Part shown: in pieces, positions 14,715 through 21,635 of the stretch
How the letters are laid out: every line of letters starts with the position of its first letter
How positions within the stretch are numbered: position 1 is the first letter of the stretch
Assembly (NCBI GenBank): GCA_002877855.1
Contig: PNIA01000025.1
Location: forward strand, 1-27,128
Origin: Caldisphaera sp.
GTDB taxonomy: Archaea; Thermoproteota; Thermoprotei_A; Sulfolobales; Acidilobaceae
DNA length: 27,128 nt
Reading direction: 5' to 3'
Notes under the pieces: model-generated
What the model was told of the DNA's origin: nothing
Database searches by the model: none
Seen by the model: the letters and a program-made list of their open reading frames with translations, nothing else
Position numbers and translations under genes: made by a program

Positions 14715-15470
14715 TTATTTATTTTTTGCATTAAAAAGCAAGCCTAATTGTGGAAGCTCAATTAAACCTATTTCTTTATCAATGATTATTGGTATTGATT
14801 CTTCAATTATACCTAAATCTCTACTGATTGGCGATAAATAAGAAGACTTATCTAAATTTAGAACAGTTCCAGTTTGATACAATCCAATAGCTGGCAATAT
14901 CAGAGCTGTTGAACCCCCTTTTAATGGCATTTTTAATAATGATTGTAGTCTTACTTTACTTCCCGATAAGCTTATTTCTATGCTTGGATGTTCATGTCCC
15001 ATTATAACAAATTGGGAATTTTTTATTTCATCGATTAGTTTATGGCCATGAGTTATATATATTCCATCTCCTAAATCTAAATAATCATCTATAACATCTA
15101 TTCCTATGTCTTTTAGTAAGTTTCCTATAAATGTATCATGATTTCCTTTAACTAAAATTATTTCTTTTGCCTTATTTCTTACCGATGAACTAATAAGCTC
15201 TAAGATCTCTGCCCTTTCCTGCCTTGTAAGTTTTTCAAAAACATGCTTTAAGTCGCCTGCTATTACTATTTTGGTAAAACCCTGACTTAAAATTTCATTA
15301 ATAATATTTTTTGCTCTCTTTAACTGCAACCTAGGTAAATATATTCCTTGACTAGCCATAGCATCTTCATATCCAAGATGGATATCGCTAATTATTGCCG
15401 AATTACTTTTTTCATGAACTAGCACTGGTAATCTATTTAGTATTTTCAGTTTTTCTAGGCTCAGTGACAT
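14715..15470 (-). CDS. Archaeal metallophosphoesterase (SbcD-related/YfcE-like group)
   Basis: The protein has the five calcineurin-type metal motifs: SDIHLGYED, AGDLKH, VKGNHDTF, ITHGH and MGHEHPSIE. Together they bind two metal ions that cleave phosphodiesters or phosphomonoesters. The size (251 residues) and the HGHEHP-like ending place it in the archaeal SbcD-related family; relatives are often found beside Lhr helicases, though here the Lhr gene is 6 kb away. The ATG at 15470 follows GAGGA with five bases between and is preferred to the ATG at 15482, which lies before that ribosome site. The natural substrate is unknown; nucleic acid is likely from the family. Confidence 0.88.
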   Translation of the reverse strand: MSLSLEKLKILNRLPVLVHEKSNSAIISDIHLGYEDAMASQGIYLPRLQLKRAKNIINEILSQGFTKIVIAGDLKHVFEKLTRQERAEILELISSSVRNKAKEIILVKGNHDTFIGNLLKDIGIDVIDDYLDLGDGIYITHGHKLIDEIKNSQFVIMGHEHPSIEISLSGSKVRLQSLLKMPLKGGSTALILPAIGLYQTGTVLNLDKSSYLSPISRDLGIIEESIPIIIDKEIGLIELPQLGLLFNAKNK

Positions 15471-15603
15471 TTTTCCTCGCATTTTTTAGATTATATCTAG
15501 AAGATATTAGCATTAGTATAGGTAAAAATGAACTAGATGCTATAATGGCTAAAAGCAAAAATATAATATTAATTTCTAATTTAATTATTGAGGGTTAGAG
15601 ATA

Positions 15604-16686
15604 ATGCAAAAAAGTCAAATAAATAAAAAGCCAAAGATTTCGATAGTATTGCCAACATATAACGAATCTGGTAACATAATACCTTTAATAAATAGAATCG
15701 ATGAAATAATGAAAAAATCAGATTGCTACAGTTATGAAATCATAGTGGTTGATGATAATAGTCCAGACGGAACATATAAACTAGTGGAAGAAATTTCCAG
15801 AAAAAATAACAACATTAAACTGCTGTTAAGAAAAGAAAAAAGGGGTTTATCATCAGCGATAATAGATGGCATAAAAATTTCAAAAGGTGATTATATTATA
15901 GTTATGGATGCCGACTTTCAGCACCCACCGGAATTAATACCATTGCTGTTAGAGCAGGCTTTAAAAAACAACGATGATGTTGTTGTGGCATCTAGGTATA
16001 AGAAAGGTGGAGGCATAGAAGGATGGAGTTTTACAAGAAAATTGATAAGCAAGGGAGCTTCTATATTAGCAAAGTTGCTGGTTCCAGAATCTAATAGAAC
16101 TTCAGATCCTATGTCAGGTTATTTTATTTTTAAAAGATCATCAGTTGATATAGAAAAGGTTAAGCCTATTGGATATAAAATTTTGATGGAAATCCTTTAT
16201 GCTCACCCAAGCCTAAAGGTTTCAGATATTTCATATGTGTTTAAAAATAGATATAAGGGAAAGAGCAAGCTAGGCACTAAAGAAATATTTCAATTTTTTA
16301 TACATACAATAAGAGATTCAAGGCCAATTAAATTCGCAGTCGTTGGGGCATCAGGAACAGTGGTTAACTTAGGTGTTATGTATTTGTTTTCGAGATTAGG
16401 ATTGTTTTATGATTATTCAAGTGCTTTAGGAATAGAAAGTAGCATATTAACGAATTTTTTATTTAACGATTTATGGACTTTTAAAGATAGAAGAAATAGA
16501 CTATTAAGGTACAGGCTATTTAGATATCATATTATGGTAGCACCCAGCGGATTAACTATATTTTTTGTTATGGAACTATTAGCTAAAATCTTAAAAATTT
16601 ATCCATTAATTGGGCAGTTCATAGGAATTATATTTGGTTTCATAGTTAATTATATATTATCATCGAAAAAAGTATGGAACTTATAA
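15604..16686 (+). CDS. GT2 glycosyltransferase (dolichol-phosphate mannosyltransferase type) fused to GtrA domain
   Basis: The N-terminal domain (about 10-235) is a family 2 glycosyltransferase: SIVLPTYNESGNI, VVDDNSPDGT (D50-D51), the metal motif MDADFQHPPE (D102, D104) and the DPMSGYFIFKR segment of dolichol-phosphate hexose synthases. The C-terminal 120 residues form a GtrA-type membrane domain with about four helices (IKFAVVGASGTVVNLGVMYL, FLFNDLWTF, LTIFFVMELLAKIL, IGIIFGFIVNYILSS). Such fusions make lipid-linked mannose or glucose at the cytoplasmic membrane for N-glycan or glycolipid assembly. The sugar cannot be read from sequence. It is divergent to the metallophosphoesterase. Confidence 0.9.
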   Translation: MQKSQINKKPKISIVLPTYNESGNIIPLINRIDEIMKKSDCYSYEIIVVDDNSPDGTYKLVEEISRKNNNIKLLLRKEKRGLSSAIIDGIKISKGDYIIVMDADFQHPPELIPLLLEQALKNNDDVVVASRYKKGGGIEGWSFTRKLISKGASILAKLLVPESNRTSDPMSGYFIFKRSSVDIEKVKPIGYKILMEILYAHPSLKVSDISYVFKNRYKGKSKLGTKEIFQFFIHTIRDSRPIKFAVVGASGTVVNLGVMYLFSRLGLFYDYSSALGIESSILTNFLFNDLWTFKDRRNRLLRYRLFRYHIMVAPSGLTIFFVMELLAKILKIYPLIGQFIGIIFGFIVNYILSSKKVWNL

Positions 16687-16748
16687 TTTAATTAACTTTA
16701 CATTTTCTTCAAAGGTTATATCTAAGATTGTAAATCAATAAATTTTGT

Positions 16749-18054
16749 TTAAAATACCTTTCCCATAAAAGAATAAAGAATTATAAACGCCAAATAGACT
16801 AATGTATTAAGGATAGTGATTGGAATACCTATTTTCATAAATTTGCTGTAAGAAATAGTTGAACCAAACTTAGTTTCTAAAATCTCTAATATAATAACAT
16901 TTGATGCAGCCCCTAGTATTGTTAAGTTTCCTGCGATGGTTGTACTCATTGCTAAGGTTGTCCATGTTATTGAATTTGCAGCACTATAACCTAGTTGTTG
17001 CAGATAAATAATAAATACACTTGTAAAGGGTACATTGCTTATTAGTTGGCTAAATATTAGTGAAGCAAATGTAATTCTAAATATGTTACTTGGTCCATGT
17101 ATTTCTGTTGGTAAAATTGCATGTAAAGGTAAATAAAGTATGCCAGAATTCCATATACCTTGAGTAGCTATAAACATTGTTATAAAAAATATTATAGTAC
17201 CCCAGTTTACTTTAGATATTATGTTTCTTGCATCCGATACAAAAATATAAGTAAAAGCTGCTACTGTAAAAGGTATTATCCCTATTTCATTTATGTGAGG
17301 TAATTTTTCCAATTCTAAGATATCGTTAACTAATATTAATAATACTGTTATAATAATAGCTGTTATGCTTATATATGCATCCCTTTTATTTTTTATAAGT
17401 TCTTGAGGTACCCCTAAATAAAATTCTTTTTTAGCAGTATTCTTTATCTTATAAACTTTTGTTATTATATAAGTAGTTAAAAATATGTTTATTATAGTTG
17501 GTATAGCAAGATAGGCTAAAAAAGTTATTAGAGGCGCCTTTTATTCCTGTTTGTGTTGCAATCAACATATTTTGTGGATTTCCTAGAGGTGTCATGGTAG
17601 AGCCTATTGTTATTGAAAATGCTAATAAAATTGCAACAGGCTCTAGAGGTAGATCTGCAATCTTAGCTAATATACCCGATAGTGATGTACCTACAACTGC
17701 TACAGCATCATTTACCATAAATGCTGCTAGTACTCCAAAAAACAATGAAAATAAATAAAGTAGTTGTACCTTTCCCTTTGCATAGCTTGAAATTATTGCC
17801 GAAATAGAATCTAATATTCCAGAAGCTTCAGCAATGCTTACTAGACTAAACATACCTATTAGGAAAAGTATCACATTCCAATCAACAATATTATTAATAT
17901 CATTTATAGGAATTAGCTTAAAAATTATGCTTAAAGATGCACTAAATGACATTATTGACCAGGCAGGAATTTTTGGAATCTTTGCTCTTGTAATAAATCC
18001 TCCTATAATTATTGTTAGTATGATCAAGCCAAGGTATTGTTTTGGCATTATCAT
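16749..18054 (-). pseudogene. ArsB/NhaD/SLC13-type ion permease, split by a one-base frameshift
   Basis: The first frame (18054 down to about 17540) has the transporter's first half: several membrane helices, FMVNDAVAVVGTSL and the hairpin IGSTMTPLGNPQNMLIATQT. After GIK the frame runs into nonsense. Dropping one G in GGCGCC near 17533-17538 continues as APLITFLAYLAIPTIINIFL and keeps an unbroken second half, including VPQELIKNKRDAY, the second re-entrant hairpin SNVPFTSVFII and GAASNVIILE, to the stop at 16749. The repaired protein has about 434 residues, normal for the family, and all other regions look intact. The substrate could be arsenite, sodium or an organic anion. The defect is either recent loss or a sequence error. 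Confidence 0.8.
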
Positions 18055-18171
18055 TTCGATTTCTACCCTTGCTTTGTAATAATATTTAAGTTTTTATTGT
18101 TTTGTAAATTTTGAATTTTATAGTTTAAATTATTATATATTTTTATTATAACTTATAATATGTATTGATAT

Positions 18172-19377
18172 TTAAAAAGGTGAAGAGGATAGCAAATCGC
18201 TTTCTATGCATGAACAGTTATTGTTCAATAGAAAAGATATGCTAGATAAAGATTTATTGCCATTTATCAATTCTTTTATATATATTTGTTCATCAATTAA
18301 AATTAAACACTCAATTAAATTGTTCGATATTTTATTACATTTTATTTCTCTTAATGTACCAAGTCTTTTTTTCCCATTAAAATTTTGTTCTATCATTTTA
18401 TTTCTTATTTGATTAATAATATTTATATTGTCTTCGCTGACATCGTTTTCACAATATATTAGACATCTATAAATTCTATTCATAATTTTTTCTTTATTAT
18501 CTAAATATGATTTGTATTTTTCATTTAAACTTTCTATGGTAATTATCAGACCTTTATTGGTAAAAGTTGTAGGTAGATCTATATTTCTTTCTTTTGCTCT
18601 CTTGATTTCCATTATTAGGTGGATTCCTTCACCTATAACTCTGGTATCTTTTTCATCTCTTGCGATCGAATACAATATGATATCTTCTGCGTTAAATTTA
18701 TTAGCTATAATATTAATTAATTTTTTTTCAGCATCGCTTTTTTTTATTGACTCCCCTCTAACAATTTTTTTATATGTTCCCAAAGCAATTAAAGATCTTA
18801 TTTGATTTCTTATAGATAATTTTGGAAAAGCGACTTCCACTACTATATCTGGTTTAGAAAAATCTACTTTAAATTGGCTTGAGGATTGAATTTTTTTCCC
18901 TATTTCTCTCTTTATTTCATTTTTTATTGATTCTCCATATTCAAGTTTAAACTCCGATCTAATTTTGTCCTCCATTTCCAATACTTTTGGGTCAACTCTT
19001 ACTCCAATTAGAAAATTTTTCACTTTCATTCTATTAAGCTCTTCAATTATTTTTAACGATGCGGTGTTAATAAAATCATTAAGCTTACCATTACATATGA
19101 TGCAATTATTAGGTTCTAAATTATCTTTAAAATATAATTTATATATTTCTTCAGAAACCTTTCCCATATTTTTAGCTATTAATTTAAATTCATTTAGGGC
19201 GTTTTCGTCCCCATCTCTTATTTTTCTATGATATTCCATAAGAATGATTTTCTTTATGCTTTCCCCTCTTTCTTCATTGGACCATGCATATCCTAGCTTA
19301 GCAAATAGCCTTCCTAGGCATCTATTGCACAAAGGGTATTTTTTTAATATTCCTAAAGAAGTTTCGCTAATACTCAT
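18172..19377 (-). CDS. pus10: tRNA pseudouridine synthase Pus10
   Basis: Archaeal Pus10 makes pseudouridine 54 and 55 in the T-loop of tRNA without a guide RNA. The 401-residue protein begins with the zinc-binding cysteines C17-x2-C20 (PLCNRCLGRLFAKLGY) and C92-x2-C95 (NNCIICNGKL), then the THUMP-like RNA-binding part (SKPDIVVEVAFPK). The catalytic domain includes RDEKDTRVIGEGIHLIMEIK, where D244 should be the catalytic aspartate, and ends with IYIKELINGNKSLSSISFLL. The divergence within the catalytic motif is noticeable but the key residues stand. It begins five bases after the beta-RFAP synthase stop, so the two are one operon. T tracts just after the stop suggest termination. Confidence 0.87.
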   Translation of the reverse strand: MSISETSLGILKKYPLCNRCLGRLFAKLGYAWSNEERGESIKKIILMEYHRKIRDGDENALNEFKLIAKNMGKVSEEIYKLYFKDNLEPNNCIICNGKLNDFINTASLKIIEELNRMKVKNFLIGVRVDPKVLEMEDKIRSEFKLEYGESIKNEIKREIGKKIQSSSQFKVDFSKPDIVVEVAFPKLSIRNQIRSLIALGTYKKIVRGESIKKSDAEKKLINIIANKFNAEDIILYSIARDEKDTRVIGEGIHLIMEIKRAKERNIDLPTTFTNKGLIITIESLNEKYKSYLDNKEKIMNRIYRCLIYCENDVSEDNINIINQIRNKMIEQNFNGKKRLGTLREIKCNKISNNLIECLILIDEQIYIKELINGNKSLSSISFLLNNNCSCIESDLLSSSPF

Positions 19378-19382
19378 TTAAA

Positions 19383-20312
19383 TCAGCTCTTTACAATTTC
19401 ATAACCTTTATTTCTAGGATTGCTAATAAATACTTCACCTTTAATTTTTAGCTCATTTAAGATGAATTTAAGTAGATCTGCATCGCCTTCAGCTTCGTCT
19501 TCTCTAGATATTGTGTAAAGTATTGGTCCCCAACTTGATTGAGCTAATATCATTCTTGATCTCCAGGCCTCACTTGCTATTTTAGTCAGATCATTTCTAA
19601 AAACCCCTCCCTGTATCTTTGAAAAGTAAAGTCCTGTACCTTCTTGAATAGTTCTTAAACCTTCTAGGGTATCTTCTATATCTTCTCTTGCTATACCAGA
19701 TGCCAATCTAAGCAATCCGTTTGACATTAGTCCTTTAACTCCTTCTGAGACATTCCATGGGATTTTCATTATAATGCTTTCTTTTGCATCATCTAATCCC
19801 TTTGACTTATTTGGCAAAACCCAAACAAATTTCCATTTCTCAGGTATTCGCAAACTTATGAGTTCTCTTGGACCATGCTTATCTGGTACACCTGAATCAG
19901 CTATGAATCCTCCCTTGTTGAATAGCAATGATCCGACTCCGCTATATTTGTTGATTCCTAATTTATCGATTATTTCGTTTGAATTTATATTTAAACCATA
20001 AAGCATTTTAAAACAAGTAATAGTAGCTAATGTTATTTGTGTAGTACTGCCTAAGCCGATATGCTCTGGGATATAAGAAGAAACCCTAACACTATAATCC
20101 CTTATGTTTAGCAAACTCGCAACCTTATCAATTATTTGTTTTATATAATTTGGCCCTTCAAATTGTTTTTTATCTATTGAAAAATAAGCTTCGAATGATG
20201 GCTTATCTATGTAAAAACCTGCCGAACCCCAATTAATGCTCCATTCGCTACCAGCATAATAAAAACCTGCATGCAATCTGCTTCCGGTTGTTATTTTAAT
20301 TTCATTTGTCAT
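19383..20312 (-). CDS. Beta-ribofuranosylaminobenzene 5'-phosphate synthase
   Basis: This GHMP-kinase-fold enzyme joins PRPP and 4-hydroxy- or 4-aminobenzoate with loss of CO2 and pyrophosphate, an early step in the synthesis of tetrahydromethanopterin-type one-carbon carriers. The 309-residue protein shows ITTGSRLHAGFYYAG, the GHMP motif IPEHIGLGSTTQITLA with its glycine-serine-rich loop, KYSGVGSLLFNKGGFIADSG, and a late QSSWGPILYTI. The start ATG follows GGAGGAGA. A non-methanogen having it implies use of a methanopterin-like carrier rather than folate. It is the first gene before Pus10. Confidence 0.88.
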   Translation of the reverse strand: MTNEIKITTGSRLHAGFYYAGSEWSINWGSAGFYIDKPSFEAYFSIDKKQFEGPNYIKQIIDKVASLLNIRDYSVRVSSYIPEHIGLGSTTQITLATITCFKMLYGLNINSNEIIDKLGINKYSGVGSLLFNKGGFIADSGVPDKHGPRELISLRIPEKWKFVWVLPNKSKGLDDAKESIIMKIPWNVSEGVKGLMSNGLLRLASGIAREDIEDTLEGLRTIQEGTGLYFSKIQGGVFRNDLTKIASEAWRSRMILAQSSWGPILYTISREDEAEGDADLLKFILNELKIKGEVFISNPRNKGYEIVKS

Positions 20313-20349
20313 AGCTTAATCTCCTCCATATATCGGTAGACGTTTCGCA

Positions 20350-20400
20350 ATTTCTGACCTCCTACTCACCCTAAAGAGTGAGAGTACTCCTGAGGTCTTG
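20350..20400 (-). mobile_element. Right-end fragment of a TnpB-type (IS200/IS605) element
   Basis: On the minus strand the sequence CTCACTCTTTAGGGTGAG forms a hairpin and is followed by TAGGAGGTCAG. The same arrangement, with a few changes, ends the decayed TnpB piece at 7443-7472. Archaeal TnpB elements end with such a hairpin, which is the tail of the guide RNA. No TnpB coding sequence remains next to it, so only the element's end survived. Identity is inferred from this shared signature. Confidence 0.45.
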
Positions 20401-20406
20401 AGGATT

Positions 20407-20586
20407 TCACTCATTTAATAGATGCCACTCAAATTTCTCTTTTAGATAAGAGTAAAGTTGATCCCACTACTTGTCTAATTTAGGTTTACCTGAAAGAAGC
20501 CTCTTTATGTCTTGTTTCTTAAAATCTTTAAAAACTTTTTCTGCATAAAACTAGTTTTTCTTTACTTTATTATCTTTAGATTCCAT
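20407..20586 (-). pseudogene. Small gene remnant with two in-frame TAG codons
   Basis: From ATG at 20586 one frame covers 60 codons to TGA at 20407-20409 and is interrupted only by TAG at codon 12 and codon 39. The segments read MESKDNKVKKN, then FYAEKVFKDFKKQDIKRLL SGKPKLDK, then WDQLYSYLKEKFEWHLLNE. Composition is protein-like (alternating charged and hydrophobic helices), and no base has been gained or lost. TAG serves as a normal stop elsewhere here, for example at the RHH gene, so a coded residue at these positions is unlikely. I do not recognise the family. It sits next to the TnpB element end. Confidence 0.4.
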
Positions 20587-20755
20587 GAAATATTTTTAGT
20601 TAATTTTATGATTTAATAATTTTACAAAATACAGCATAGCTGTTAACTGAAAGTAAATATCTCTAAGCCAGAAATTGGCTACACAATGTATTTTAATATA
20701 ACCTGATTTTTGCTTAATGCCTCATGAAATTAGTTTTTACCTTTATAATACTAGA

Positions 20756-20763
20756 GCTTATAA
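20756..20763 (+). promoter_or_regulatory. TATA box of the RHH gene
   Basis: CTTATAAA lies about 24 bases before the ATG at 20784. Transcription would start close to that ATG, which suggests a leaderless or nearly leaderless message. A GGTGAT motif at 20774-20779 is also present, so a longer transcript would be translatable too. Confidence 0.45.
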
Positions 20764-20783
20764 ACTTTTCTATGGTGATTTGT

Positions 20784-20990
20784 ATGAAGTTGATAACTGT
20801 TAAGATGCCCGATTTATATGTTAAAGGAGTAGATGAATTGGTTAAAGCACAAAGATATTCAAGCAGAAGCGAGGTTATAAGAATTGCAATAAGAGAATTA
20901 TTAAAAAGAGAACTTTGGAATGAGCTTCCAGCAGAGGATAACTTGCTATACAATATTAATCAAAGTGTGGGTGCAGAAAGTGAGGTATAG
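20784..20990 (+). CDS. Ribbon-helix-helix (CopG/NikR-like) DNA-binding protein
   Basis: The 68-residue protein reads MKLITVKMPDLYVKGVDELV then KAQRYSSRSEVIRIAIRELLKRE, the classic strand-helix-turn-helix of CopG-type repressors: the first strand enters the DNA major groove as a dimer, and SRSEVIRIAIREL is the conserved second helix. A short acidic tail follows. An upstream ATG at 20724 would add a hydrophobic 20-residue leader and is rejected because the TATA box and GGTGAT site favour 20784. The target genes are unknown. It ends with TAG directly against the stop codon of the convergent membrane-protein gene. Confidence 0.85.
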   Translation: MKLITVKMPDLYVKGVDELVKAQRYSSRSEVIRIAIRELLKRELWNELPAEDNLLYNINQSVGAESEV

Positions 20991-21587
20991 TTAAGTTTTT
21001 ATTAAATTTTTTGTTAAATTATTTAAAAATAAATTTATTATTGAAAATATGGTTATTAACGTTTGTCCAGCAAATAATTCAATATTGTTGATTGTATATA
21101 TATTTAGATTTTCAATAATAGAAGCTATTATTAATATGGCATTTGAATAGGTATAATATGAAAGCATTGCAGAAGCCATTGATACGCTCATTACAATAAG
21201 ATTTGTAATCCATTGATATATATTAATTGATGCAAAAACTAATATAATAAATGAAATTAATAATAAAGATATTGATAGTAATAATCGGGAAAGCATTAGA
21301 TTTTTATTAATAGAATACAGCTTAGAATTAGCCTTTAAATAATTTTTGATTTTAGATATGCAATCCATTGTTTTATTAATATCATCGCTTTTGATTGAAA
21401 TTAATATATCGTTTGAAGTTTGTAACATAAAATTGACATCAATAACATTATTCCTGCAATATTGTTCTGATATATCAATAACTTTTTTTAGCTCATTTTT
21501 CGCTAAGTTCCATTCCTCTCCTTTGTTGTTTAATACGGCAGTAGCAAAATATAGATTTTGAGTTATGTCTATACAATCACTGTTCAA
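20991..21587 (-). CDS. Membrane protein with four predicted helices, unknown function
   Basis: The 198-residue product has a soluble N-terminal half of about 100 residues (helical, with cysteines at positions 5, 43 and 82) and a C-terminal half with three to four membrane helices: LLLSISLLLISFIILVFA, WITNLIVMSVSMASAMLSYY, AILIIASIIENL and a last hydrophobic segment before NLTKNLIKT. I do not recognise a family. The soluble part looks like a helical-bundle module. Codon use is ordinary for the window. It follows the Lhr helicase gene on the same strand with 48 bp between start and the Lhr stop, and is convergent with the RHH gene at zero spacing. Low-complexity, Ile/Asn-rich composition reflects the AT bias. 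Confidence 0.7.
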   Translation of the reverse strand: MNSDCIDITQNLYFATAVLNNKGEEWNLAKNELKKVIDISEQYCRNNVIDVNFMLQTSNDILISIKSDDINKTMDCISKIKNYLKANSKLYSINKNLMLSRLLLSISLLLISFIILVFASINIYQWITNLIVMSVSMASAMLSYYTYSNAILIIASIIENLNIYTINNIELFAGQTLITIFSIINLFLNNLTKNLIKT

Positions 21588-21635
21588 ATCTAACCACCAT
21601 TATATTATATTTTGGTAAACAAAATTAAGCTTAAC

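Noticed and set aside
15395..15598. Plus-strand 67-codon frame ending six bases before the glycosyltransferase ATG
   Set aside because: The first half is antisense to the phosphoesterase. The last 30 codons look somewhat protein-like, but no start or ribosome site supports a gene.
20551..20553. Pyrrolysine at in-frame TAG codons
   Set aside because: TAG serves as an ordinary stop nearby, the remnant is no methylamine methyltransferase, and it sits in transposon debris.
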